8,893 bases of DNA from an uncultured Clostridia bacterium (GTDB taxonomy: Bacteria > Bacillota > Clostridia > Oscillospirales > CAG-272), in contig CANQMJ010000106.1 of the NCBI GenBank assembly GCA_947624945.1, positions 1 to 8,893 of the forward strand, given 5' to 3'. Position numbers and translations under genes: made by a program. Each line of letters begins with the position of its first letter. Position 1 is the first letter of the stretch. A model generated the notes under the pieces. The model was not told where the DNA came from, made no database searches, and saw nothing but the letters and a program-made list of their open reading frames with translations. Shown here one piece after another: positions 1 through 6,208 of the stretch.

Positions 1-45
1 TCGGGGGGGGTAGTTATTGGCGGTTTCGTTTTTCTTGGTGCTCAT
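1..45 (-). CDS. N-terminus of an unidentified protein (partial, runs off the left edge)
   Basis: An ATG at 45-43 opens a frame reading MSTKKNETANNYPPR up to the window edge. It is preceded by a strong Shine-Dalgarno, AAGGAG, with a 7-base spacer before the ATG. The gene lies downstream of, and in the same direction as, the GH51 arabinofuranosidase, 126 bases after its stop. No promoter is visible in the gap, so it may be read from the GH51 promoter and share its role in plant-glycan use; that is inference. The 15 residues are hydrophilic and do not identify a family. The last codons contain a run of eight C (eight G on the plus strand, 3-10), which could slip during replication. Confidence 0.6.
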   Translation of the reverse strand, partial: MSTKKNETANNYPPR

Positions 46-96
46 GTCGGTTCTCCTTTATGTAAAAAAATTCAGGGAAAGCTTTTTGGTAGAGGG

Positions 97-166
97 TTCA
101 GGGAGACCGCAGTCTGACGCCTCAGCGTCAGACTGCTATTTTCATCGAAAAAGGGGTCCCCCTGAG
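97..166 (-). promoter_or_regulatory. Nested stem-loop between the GH51 gene and the downstream gene
   Basis: A perfect 12-bp inverted repeat (GCAGTCTGACGC at 109-120, GCGTCAGACTGC at 125-136) has a 4-base loop. It sits inside a second stem formed by 97-108 and 155-166, which is 12 pairs long with one A-C mismatch and one terminal wobble. Read on the minus strand, the hairpin is not followed by a T-run, so it is not a classical intrinsic terminator for GH51. It could stabilise the 3' end of the GH51 message or lower expression of the next gene in the operon. The segment CAGGG in the outer stem could alternatively pair with CCCTG at 72-76, just before a T7 run on the minus strand. Confidence 0.5.
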
Positions 167-171
167 AAAAA

Positions 172-2664
172 TTAAATAATCGGTATTCTGAATATGTTCA
201 CCGAGCGCGGCGCGAAGTCGTAGACGAACGGAACGTCGTCGACGTCGACGGAACCGTACTTTGTCGCGACCTTTTCGGGCTCCTCAAAGGAGTTTTTGTC
301 GTCTATGGAGTCGGCGGTCAGCGTTTCGAGCTTTACGGTGCGCGCGCCGCGACCCGCGCCCTCGACCTCGATATTCATCGTCACAGCTGTCGGACGGACG
401 TTAACGGCTTTGATTATGACCTCGTTCGCGCCCTCGTCGAGTGTGGACGAAACGTATATGCGGTGCGGAGGCTTCGGGTCGTAGTCGATCTCGTTTACGA
501 CCGCGCCGTCTATCTCGGTTACGATGTGCTTGCCGCACCGTCTTACCGATACGGTGTATTCGCGCGCGTTTTCCCATTCAAACGTGGCGTTTGACAGTCT
601 CTCGTCGTAGCCGCGTCTGCGTATCATCAGCGCGGACTCGCTGCCCCTGCGTCCTTCGCCGCCGAACGTCCATGTGAACTGCGCGTTCTCACCGACACAG
701 AACGATATCGAAACGCCGCGTCTAAAGCGGAACGGTTCGTCGCCGGGACGGCGGGGCGGTATCTCCTCGACGGGCTCGTCCGCATATACGGTGCAGGAGA
801 ACTCGAAATCCTCGTAGTCGCCGTGAACGACTACGTCCTGTACGGGACCCCAGCGGCGCGGACGGTGCTCGCCCTCGACGGGCGGCGGGAGCGTACCGCG
901 CGACAGCGTGCCGTCCTTGTACGACCAGTCGCCGTTTTTGACCTCTATATCTGCGGCGGACACAGGCTCGCCGTTCACCTTGACGGAGCCGAACTTCACC
1001 TCGCCCCTGCCGACGCCGAAGGCGAAGCCGCCCGACATGCGCTCGGGCACGTATACGTCGTCGTCGGGCGTTACCGCGACCGTGACGGGAAGCGTCACGT
1101 CGCCCTGGTTGACGGAGTACATCTTCTGCACATAGTAGCTCGGTATGCCGTAGACGCGGTGGTTGTCGTACCAGATCAGGTTCGGGTTCCAGTTGACGTA
1201 GTCGGTGTTGCACAGAAGCGGCGCATAGCACGTCAGCGCGACCTTGTCGGCGTTGAGCTCGAAGCTCGTCATGTACGCCGCCTCGCAGAGCGCGTTATAG
1301 AACGTGCTGTTTCTGCTCGCGTATTCGCCGAGGAATACTTTCGGCCCGTTCGGGTCGTAGAAATCGGAGAAATAGCGGTCGTAGTTCTGTATCATCCAGT
1401 CGGGAGCGACGTAGTAGTGCTCGTCGACGGCGTATGAGCCCCATTTGCGCGACGATTCCCATCCGCGGTTGAAGCCGATGCCGGCGGGCGCGGGACCCGC
1501 CGTGTTGAGTATCTTCACGTTCGGGTATTTTTCCGCGATGGCGCGGTGGAAAAGCGGATAGCGTTCGAAGAAGCCCTCGTCGACCTCCTCGTTGCCGATG
1601 GCGATGTATTCGATGTTGAACGGCGCGGGATGACCCATCTTGGCGCGGACTGCGCCCCATTTCGTCGACGCGTCGCCGTTGGCGAATTCGAGAAGCTCGA
1701 GCGCCTCGTCGACCCACGGCTGCATCTCATCCATCGGGACCCAGTACTGCCTGTGCGGGTTGAACGCGCCGGGGAGGACGGGCATCGCCTTCGCGCCTAT
1801 GTCCTCGCAGAAGAGGAAGTATTCGTAGTAGCCGAAGCCGTAGGTCTGATTGTAGCCCCAGTTGTCGCGCTTTGAGGCGCGCTCCTCGAGCTTTCCGACC
1901 GTATTGCGCCAGCGGTACATGGCGTCTCTCGCGTGCTCGTCGACGTCGCCGTCATGAGTGAGGCAGCCGCCGGGGAAGCGCATGAATTTCGGCTTCATGT
2001 CGGCGAGGAACTGCGCGATGTCGGGGCGAAGTCCGTTTTCGCGTCCGCGGAACGTGTCGGCAGGGAAAAGCGACACCATGTCAAGGCACACGCTGCCCGC
2101 GCCGTGTACTACGACCGCGAGCCGTCCCTCGTAGTCTTCGGCGGAGGAAACAATGGTCGCCGTATACTTTTTCCACTCGGGCTCGTCGACAGTGATCTCG
2201 GCGCTGCCGTAGACGACGCCGTCCTTCGATTCGAGTCTTATCTCGACTTTCTCCTTTAAGCATACGTCGCGGCGCGCGAACATGGAGAAGCGGTACTCGG
2301 CGTCCTTGCGGTAGGGCAGCCCCGAGTTGTAGCCGCTGTTGACGGCGGCGACGGTGCCCTCGACGTCAAGACCGTGTCTTGACGCGTTCGTTATGCGCAG
2401 ATAGTGGGTGTTATGTACGTTCAACGGGTACACGGATTCGACGGAACCGTGAGCGACGCCGCCGTCGCGTCCGACGAGCTCCCACGATGTCATGGGCGTA
2501 TACTCGCGGTTGTCGACATCGCAGAATTCGAACGAGCGGTTCTGTACCATCTCGGCATAAAGACCGCCGTCGGCGGCGTGGTTTATATCCTCGAAGAATA
2601 TGCCGTACAGGTCGCCGGTGGGGAACAGTTTTTCGTTTGCGTTTACTTTTATCGCGGAAAGCAT
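172..2664 (-). CDS. Alpha-L-arabinofuranosidase, glycoside hydrolase family 51 (830 aa)
   Basis: This enzyme should release terminal L-arabinofuranose from arabinan or arabinoxylan fragments (EC 3.2.1.55) by the retaining mechanism of family GH51. No signal peptide is visible, so it probably acts in the cytoplasm on imported oligosaccharides. The N-terminus carries the family signature LYGIFFEDINHAADGGLYAE (19-38). Residues about 60-200 look like a carbohydrate-binding beta-sandwich. The TIM barrel spans about 210-520, with MRFPGG (228-233), IGNEE giving the acid/base Glu359, and FLGEYAS giving the nucleophile Glu447. Residues about 540-755 look like an inserted concanavalin-type sandwich, as in other long GH51 enzymes, followed by the C-terminal beta domain. 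The length of 830 aa suits this long subtype. The ATG at 2664 is chosen because the conserved region begins about 18 residues later; its ribosome site is weak. The gene is single, under its own strong promoter, with a further gene starting at 45. Confidence 0.93.
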   Translation of the reverse strand: MLSAIKVNANEKLFPTGDLYGIFFEDINHAADGGLYAEMVQNRSFEFCDVDNREYTPMTSWELVGRDGGVAHGSVESVYPLNVHNTHYLRITNASRHGLDVEGTVAAVNSGYNSGLPYRKDAEYRFSMFARRDVCLKEKVEIRLESKDGVVYGSAEITVDEPEWKKYTATIVSSAEDYEGRLAVVVHGAGSVCLDMVSLFPADTFRGRENGLRPDIAQFLADMKPKFMRFPGGCLTHDGDVDEHARDAMYRWRNTVGKLEERASKRDNWGYNQTYGFGYYEYFLFCEDIGAKAMPVLPGAFNPHRQYWVPMDEMQPWVDEALELLEFANGDASTKWGAVRAKMGHPAPFNIEYIAIGNEEVDEGFFERYPLFHRAIAEKYPNVKILNTAGPAPAGIGFNRGWESSRKWGSYAVDEHYYVAPDWMIQNYDRYFSDFYDPNGPKVFLGEYASRNSTFYNALCEAAYMTSFELNADKVALTCYAPLLCNTDYVNWNPNLIWYDNHRVYGIPSYYVQKMYSVNQGDVTLPVTVAVTPDDDVYVPERMSGGFAFGVGRGEVKFGSVKVNGEPVSAADIEVKNGDWSYKDGTLSRGTLPPPVEGEHRPRRWGPVQDVVVHGDYEDFEFSCTVYADEPVEEIPPRRPGDEPFRFRRGVSISFCVGENAQFTWTFGGEGRRGSESALMIRRRGYDERLSNATFEWENAREYTVSVRRCGKHIVTEIDGAVVNEIDYDPKPPHRIYVSSTLDEGANEVIIKAVNVRPTAVTMNIEVEGAGRGARTVKLETLTADSIDDKNSFEEPEKVATKYGSVDVDDVPFVYDFAPRSVNIFRIPII

Positions 2665-2746
2665 GTCAGTTTACCGAGCCTTTCTGCGCGCGCGGCGTCC
2701 TTTTTATCGCGCGCTGCATTCTTGTTTTTTTCACATATCCACAAAG

Positions 2747-2775
2747 ATTATACTTGAAACGCGGCGTTGTGTCAA
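2747..2775 (-). promoter_or_regulatory. Consensus sigma-A promoter of the GH51 gene
   Basis: On the minus strand TTGACA (2775-2770) and TATAAT (2752-2747) are separated by exactly 17 bases, so both boxes match the consensus fully. Transcription should start near 2740, giving a leader of about 75 bases before the ATG at 2664. Such a strong promoter on a sugar-use gene is normally held down by a repressor, and a palindrome overlaps it. Confidence 0.85.
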
Positions 2776-2783
2776 CAAGTATA
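2749..2783. promoter_or_regulatory. Operator-like palindromes over the GH51 promoter
   Basis: Two inverted repeats overlap the promoter. TATACTTG (2749-2756) and CAAGTATA (2776-2783) are perfect 8-base arms 19 bases apart that flank the -10/-35 region. AACGC-G-GCGTT (2758-2768) is a perfect palindrome lying in the spacer between the two boxes, where LacI- or GntR-type repressors commonly bind. Binding by a sugar-responsive repressor is inference; no regulator gene is in the window. Confidence 0.45.
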
Positions 2784-2857
2784 GGTAAATATAAAAGATT
2801 ATTTGCGTAAAGTGTAAAAGCCGCGCTCTTGCGCGATACCAAACCGATATCAACATT

Positions 2858-3150
2858 CTTTTCGCAAAGCGAAACTACCGCCGCCCAAGTAATGGCAGAG
2901 CGCCGGAGGCTTCGCAACTTCACGTTCGCGCAACGTGCTCGTGCGATGCCCGACGCTCCCATCGTTAAACTCAGACACGACGCTATGACGGCGCAGTCGC
3001 CACGCCGCGAGGGAGCTGTTCGCAGTAAGTTATAACGCGGTCTGCGCCCTAAACGAATTTTGCCGCCGATTCAATTACATCGACGAACACACGGGAGCCT
3101 TTTTCGGGATTGTTAAGGGCCTCTTTTTAGCGAAAAAGAGGTCCTTAACA
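2858..3150 (+). repeat. Dispersed intergenic repeat, copy A (forward)
   Basis: This is one of three related copies of about 290 bases in the window; the others are B on the minus strand at 3386-3700 and C at 5932-6208. Shared landmarks in order are: a small hairpin of the TTTTCGC-N3-GCGAAA type (2857-2874), CGCCGGAGGCTT (2901-2912), GCTCGTGCGATG (2937-2948), CAGACACGACG (2972-2982), CGCGAGGGAGCTGTTCGCAG (3006-3025), GCGGTCTGCGCCCT (3037-3050), GCCGCCGATTCAATTACATC (3062-3081), ACACGGGAGCC (3089-3099) and a long terminal hairpin (3111-3150). No coding signals accompany it. It has neither transposase nor obvious terminal inverted repeats. Confidence 0.8.
3111..3150. repeat. Terminal hairpin of repeat copy A
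   Basis: An 18-bp stem (3111-3128 with 3133-3150) with a single G-T pair closes on the loop AGCG. It carries a T5 tract before the loop and an A5 tract after it. It is not followed by a T-run on either strand, so it is not a standard terminator. An additional outer stem is possible between GGGAGCC (3093-3099) and GGCTCCT (3156-3162). Confidence 0.75.
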
Positions 3151-3226
3151 CGCGTGGCTCCTTCGTGCGAAGGACGAAATATACACTTTACGCTGTAAGC
3201 GTAAGCAAAATATCGTTTACATAACT

Positions 3227-3271
3227 GGCATCTCCCACACTTTTCGCGAAGCGAAAACGTGTCGCAGGTCG
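3227..3271 (+). repeat. Partial repeat copy D (forward), inverted relative to 3657-3700
   Basis: These 45 bases, beginning GGCATCTC and ending GTCGCAGGTCG, match the minus strand of 3657-3700 at all but about two positions. They contain the imperfect hairpin ACAC-TTTTCGC-GAA-GCGAAAA-C-GTGT. D and the matching end of copy B form an inverted pair enclosing about 385 bases. Only this end of the repeat is recognisable here. The bases around it (3151-3226 and 3272-3385) hold small hairpins such as TTACGC/GCGTAA at 3188-3204, but no gene. Confidence 0.7.
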
Positions 3272-3385
3272 TAGCGTTAGCTGGTATCTCCGTTCACCAC
3301 GGTTCATCGTGCGGTACGTCCCCATCGGCAGCTATCTTTTCTTACCTGACGTGGTGACGTCTTTCACACCATTCAACCGGTTTTT

Positions 3386-3423
3386 GACAAGGGGGACTTT
3401 CTCGCAAGAAAGTCCCCCTTGTC
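3386..3423. repeat. Terminal hairpin of repeat copy B
   Basis: This is a perfect 17-bp stem (GACAAGGGGGACTTTCT at 3386-3402, complement at 3407-3423) with a 4-base loop. On the plus strand T5 comes before it, so read on the minus strand it is followed by A5, not T5. It therefore does not fit an intrinsic terminator in either direction. Its arm sequence differs from that of copy A at six paired positions, and both arms change together. Confidence 0.8.
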
Positions 3424-3700
3424 GAACCCCAAAGAGGCTCCCGTGTGTTCGTCGATGTTATCCAGTCGGCGGCAAAAAATTCGTCAGGGCGCAGACCGCG
3501 TCAACATCTCGGCATAACAACTCCCTCGCGTCGGGGCGATTGCGCCGTCAAAACGTCGTGTCTGCGTCGGACGCTGGCAGCGTCGAGCATCGCACGAGCA
3601 CGGTTCACGTAGGTGTGGCTGGGAAGCCTTACGGCAGCAGTTCGTCGCTGGTGCGCCGACCTGCGACACGTTTTCGCTTCGCGAAAAGTGTAGAGATGCC
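3386..3700 (-). repeat. Dispersed intergenic repeat, copy B (reverse)
   Basis: Read on the minus strand, this copy shows the same landmarks as copies A and C. They are the TTTTCGC-GAA-GCGAAAA hairpin (3667-3690), GCTCGTGCGATG, CAGACACGACG, GCGAGGGAG, GACGCGGTCTGCGCCCT, TTTTTTGCCGCCGA, ACACGGGAGCCTCTTT, and then the terminal hairpin at 3386-3423. It lies between the GH51 promoter region and the terminator of the aminotransferase operon. No transposase or protein gene is associated. Confidence 0.8.
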
Positions 3701-3729
3701 GGTTCGGCGGCATTGCTTGTCACAATACG

Positions 3730-3766
3730 AAAAAACAGCCTCGGGGACTACCGTCTCCGAGGCTGT
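3730..3766 (-). terminator. Intrinsic terminator of the DUF3737-aminotransferase operon
   Basis: On the minus strand ACAGCCTCGG (3766-3757) pairs with CCGAGGCTGT (3744-3735). Three further pairs extend inward, including one G-T, leaving a 6-base loop. A T-run (3735-3730) follows directly. It starts 9 bases after the aminotransferase stop codon. This is a classical rho-independent terminator. Confidence 0.92.
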
Positions 3767-3775
3767 GAATATTTT

Positions 3776-4939
3776 TTATCTTTCCCGCCACATCTTGACC
3801 GCGCGGCAGAGCCGCTCCGTGCCGTCCGCGACGCGGCTTTTTGGGCATGCAATATTCATGCGCAGAAAGCGGTTTCCGTCGCCGTGGTACTGAGCGCCCG
3901 CCGTCACGAAAAGTCCCGTCTTTTCGCGCACGAACGCGGCAAACGACGTCGAATCGTCCGTCAGCGCCGACACGTCGAGCCACAAAAGATACGTCGCCTC
4001 AGACGGCAAAAGCTTCACGCCGTCGACGGTTTCAAGCGCGTTCCGGACGTAACGCTTGTTTTCGTATATGTACTCGCGCAGCTCGCGCAGCCATTCGCCG
4101 CCCTTCGTGAACGCGGCGACGGCGGCTCCCGCCGCGAATGCGTTCGGCTCCGCGACCTCGTCGGTGTTGAGTCCGCGCCACATCCGCTGATGCAGGAGCG
4201 GATCGAACGCCGCCACCGCCGCAGTCTGTATGCCGGCGAGATTGAACGTCTTCGTCGGCGCGACGCACATGACGGCGATGCCGCGGCACACCTCCGACGC
4301 CGAAGCAAACGGAACGTAATCGCGCCCCGGGTCGGTCAGGTCGCAGTGTATCTCGTCCGACACGACGGTGACGTGATGCTTCCGGCACAGCTCTCCGACT
4401 CTTGCGAGCTCGTCGCGGCTCCATATCTTTCCTATCGGGTTGTGGGGATTGCACAGTATCATCATCGTGACCTGCGGGTCGGAGAGGTTTTGCTCGAACA
4501 GCTCCCAGTCGCGGTGATACTCGTGCCCGTCGTATACGAGCGGCGACTCGACGATGTAGCGCCCGTTATTGTATATCGAGTTGCGGAACGTGTCGTAGAC
4601 GGGCGTCTCGATGAGCACTTTCTCGGCGGGCGTCGTCAGCTTGCGAACTGCGGTCGAGAGCGCGGGTATGACGCCGGTGCAGAAAATGAAATCGTCCGCC
4701 TCGCATTCGAGCCCGTGACGACCGCGCCACCAGTCGCGGTACGCGGCACCCCACTCGTCGGGCACGTCGGAGTAGCCGAACACGCCGTGTTCGGCGCGCT
4801 TCACTATCGTTTCCACGATCTCGGGCGCGGTCATGAAGTCCATGTCGGCGACCCACATCGGCAACTCGCCTTCCTTCACTGCGTTCCACTTGACGGAGCC
4901 TGTCCCGCGCCGTTCTACGGCGGTGTCAAAATCGTACAT
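3776..4939 (-). CDS. PatB/MalY-type PLP aminotransferase, probable cystathionine beta-lyase (387 aa)
   Basis: This is a fold-type I PLP enzyme of the MalY/PatB branch, whose studied members cleave C-S bonds of cystathionine or related cysteine conjugates to a thiol, pyruvate and ammonia. Visible motifs are MWVADMDF (28-35), GYSDVP with Tyr56, CNPHNPIGK with Asn164/Asn167, SDEIHCDL with Asp195, the PLP-binding Lys230 in APTKTFNLAG, and Arg360 in FLRMNI, which should hold the substrate carboxylate. Length and motif order are normal for the family. The ATG at 4939 is preceded by AGAGG with suitable spacing and lies just 2 bases after the DUF3737 stop, so the two genes are co-transcribed and probably translationally coupled. 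A longer in-frame extension up to 5215 is Arg-rich shadow sequence inside DUF3737. The exact substrate cannot be told from sequence. Confidence 0.92.
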   Translation of the reverse strand: MYDFDTAVERRGTGSVKWNAVKEGELPMWVADMDFMTAPEIVETIVKRAEHGVFGYSDVPDEWGAAYRDWWRGRHGLECEADDFIFCTGVIPALSTAVRKLTTPAEKVLIETPVYDTFRNSIYNNGRYIVESPLVYDGHEYHRDWELFEQNLSDPQVTMMILCNPHNPIGKIWSRDELARVGELCRKHHVTVVSDEIHCDLTDPGRDYVPFASASEVCRGIAVMCVAPTKTFNLAGIQTAAVAAFDPLLHQRMWRGLNTDEVAEPNAFAAGAAVAAFTKGGEWLRELREYIYENKRYVRNALETVDGVKLLPSEATYLLWLDVSALTDDSTSFAAFVREKTGLFVTAGAQYHGDGNRFLRMNIACPKSRVADGTERLCRAVKMWRER

Positions 4940-4941
4940 TT

Positions 4942-5784
4942 TCAACCTCTGCAAATTATCTTCGTCTTCGACGGGTCGACGCGGTCGCTCTCGATTATGA
5001 GCTCGTCGATGTGGTCGGCGCGTATCGTGCCCGACGACGGATTTATGACGCTGTCGATATTGCCCTCGATGTCGGCGTCGATGTCGGCGGAATACTCGAA
5101 CGCGAGCGTCGTGTTTATGAGCTTGCAGTTCTTCATCGTAAGTCCGCTTATGTAGCAGAGTCCCTGAAGGCTCTCTATCGTGCAGTCCTCGAGCGTGAGG
5201 TTTTTCGCGTTCCACCCGAGGTACTCGCCCGAGATGAACGTGTTTTTGACGGTCACGTTCTCGCTGTTCCAGAACGAGTCTTTCGACAGAAGATGCGAAT
5301 TCGTGACGGTCACGTTTTTCGCGCCGTCGAAAGAGTAGTCGCCGTAGAGCGTCAGCCCGTCGACGGTCATGTTTTCGCTGTTCATCGCGAAATACGTTCC
5401 CTTCGCCGTGACGTTATCGATCGTCACGTTCTTACACGACCACAGCGTCTCGGACGCGTCGGGGAACGAGACTCGCCGCAGAGTCACGCCGTCACAGCGG
5501 CGGAAATTCTTCGGCGCCTCGATGGCACAGTCCTCGACGGTGATGTTTTTCGTGTACCACACGCCGGCTCTCGCCATAGTGAACCACGTCGTCGATTTTG
5601 CGTAGACGTTTTCGCAGTACCAGAGCGGGTACTTCCACTTGAACATCGAATTATAAAGCTCGATATCGGACGATTCCTTGAGCGGCGACTCGCCCTCGTC
5701 GAATATGGTGTCGTATATTTTAACTCCGTGAGACGCGAAGAGCGGACGTTCGCCGAGATAATGTACGCGTCTGATCTCAGTCAT
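4942..5784 (-). CDS. DUF3737 family protein, predicted parallel beta-helix (280 aa)
   Basis: The protein matches the DUF3737 family, recognisable from its N-terminal ESPLKES and FKWKYPLWYC (48-57) motifs; the function is unknown. From residue 58 to about 215 it consists of repeats with a [K/E]-N-[V/I/L/M]-T-[V/L/I] core at 58, 79, 98, 118, 137, 156, 175, 194 and 213. The period is 19-20 residues, as expected for the coils of a right-handed parallel beta-helix. No signal peptide or membrane segment is seen. The ATG at 5784 is preferred because GGAG lies 6 bases upstream. In-frame TTG codons at 5799 and 5808 would add 5 or 8 residues, and the one at 5799 has AGGGAG 9 bases before it. The stop lies 2 bases before the aminotransferase ATG. 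The family is known to neighbour MalY-type aminotransferases, so a role linked to that enzyme is likely but unproven. Confidence 0.88.
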   Translation of the reverse strand: MTEIRRVHYLGERPLFASHGVKIYDTIFDEGESPLKESSDIELYNSMFKWKYPLWYCENVYAKSTTWFTMARAGVWYTKNITVEDCAIEAPKNFRRCDGVTLRRVSFPDASETLWSCKNVTIDNVTAKGTYFAMNSENMTVDGLTLYGDYSFDGAKNVTVTNSHLLSKDSFWNSENVTVKNTFISGEYLGWNAKNLTLEDCTIESLQGLCYISGLTMKNCKLINTTLAFEYSADIDADIEGNIDSVINPSSGTIRADHIDELIIESDRVDPSKTKIICRG

Positions 5785-5833
5785 TTGCTGCTCCGCCAAT
5801 TTTTTCAACTCCCTTGCCGTTTATTGTTCTTCT

Positions 5834-5853
5834 TTTTTCGCTTTGCGCGAAAT
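5834..5853. repeat. Small hairpin at the DUF3737 transcription start
   Basis: TTTCGC and GCGAAA arms enclose about 5 bases. The arms are of the same TTTTCGC-N-GCGAAAA type found at the heads of the dispersed repeats (2858-2874, 3240-3256, 3671-3687). It would lie at the very 5' end of the DUF3737 message and might stabilise it. It may also be a remnant of the repeat family. Confidence 0.45.
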
Positions 5854-5854
5854 C

Positions 5855-5883
5855 ATTATACAACACACGCGGATATAAGTCAA
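5855..5883 (-). promoter_or_regulatory. Sigma-A promoter of the DUF3737-aminotransferase operon
   Basis: On the minus strand TTGACT (5883-5878) and TATAAT (5860-5855) are spaced 17 bases apart. The predicted start is near 5848, giving a leader of about 65 bases to the ATG at 5784. No clear operator palindrome overlaps it. Confidence 0.85.
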
Positions 5884-5931
5884 TCACCAAAGTGCGTTTT
5901 TTTGCATCCGATGCGATATGTTTTTGCAAAC

Positions 5932-6208
5932 GATTTTTGCGTAAGCAAAACCGTCGTCGTCCAAATAACGGCAGCGAGCCGGAGGCTTTCAAGTGTAACC
6001 TACGCACACCGCGCTCGTGCGTTGACGGCGCTCCCATTGTTCGACGCAGACACGACGTCTCGACGGCGCAGTCGACATGCCGCGAGGGAGCTGTTCGCAG
6101 GAAATGTTGACGCGGTCTACGCCCCGAAGCCTTTTTTGCCACCGATTCAATCACATCGACGCCACACGGGAGCCTCTTTCGGGTTCGACAAGGGGGACTT
6201 TCTTGCGA
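5932..6208 (+). repeat. Dispersed intergenic repeat, copy C (forward, truncated)
   Basis: This copy carries the same landmarks as copies A and B: TTTTTGCGTAAGCAAAA hairpin (5933-5949), GAGCCGGAGGCTT (5975-5988), GCGCTCGTGCG (6011-6021), GCAGACACGACGTC (6046-6059), CGCGAGGGAGCTGTTCGCAG (6081-6100), TTGACGCGGTCTACGCCC (6107-6124), CGATTCAATCACATCGAC (6133-6150) and ACACGGGAGCCTCTTT (6164-6179). It then reads TTCGACAAGGGGGACTTTCT (6184-6203), identical to the first arm of the terminal hairpin in copy B, and the loop TTGCGA. The second arm is missing. From 6209-6212 the sequence departs from the other copies, at the presumed mobile-element junction. Confidence 0.8.

Noticed and set aside
2666..2962. 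98-codon minus-strand frame upstream of GH51
   Set aside because: It runs through the GH51 promoter and repeat copy A and has no ribosome site or family similarity.
3386..3423. Intrinsic terminator
   Set aside because: The stem is perfect, but neither strand has a T-run after it (A5 follows on the minus strand), so it is listed as a repeat hairpin only.
2858..3700. CRISPR array
   Set aside because: The repeats are long, diverged, few and in both orientations, with no regular short repeat-spacer pattern.
3309..3893. 194-codon plus-strand frame across copy B and the terminator
   Set aside because: It crosses the 17-bp hairpin, the repeat and the operon terminator, and its composition is that of non-coding repeat sequence.
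3713..5155. 480-codon open frame on the plus strand across the aminotransferase and DUF3737
   Set aside because: It is antisense to two well-recognised genes, is Arg/Val-rich without family motifs, and has no ribosome site. GC-rich codon use keeps the opposite strand open.
4940..5215. N-terminal extension of the aminotransferase frame
   Set aside because: The added residues are an Arg/His-rich shadow of DUF3737 coding sequence. The ATG at 4939 has a ribosome site and begins where the family normally begins.
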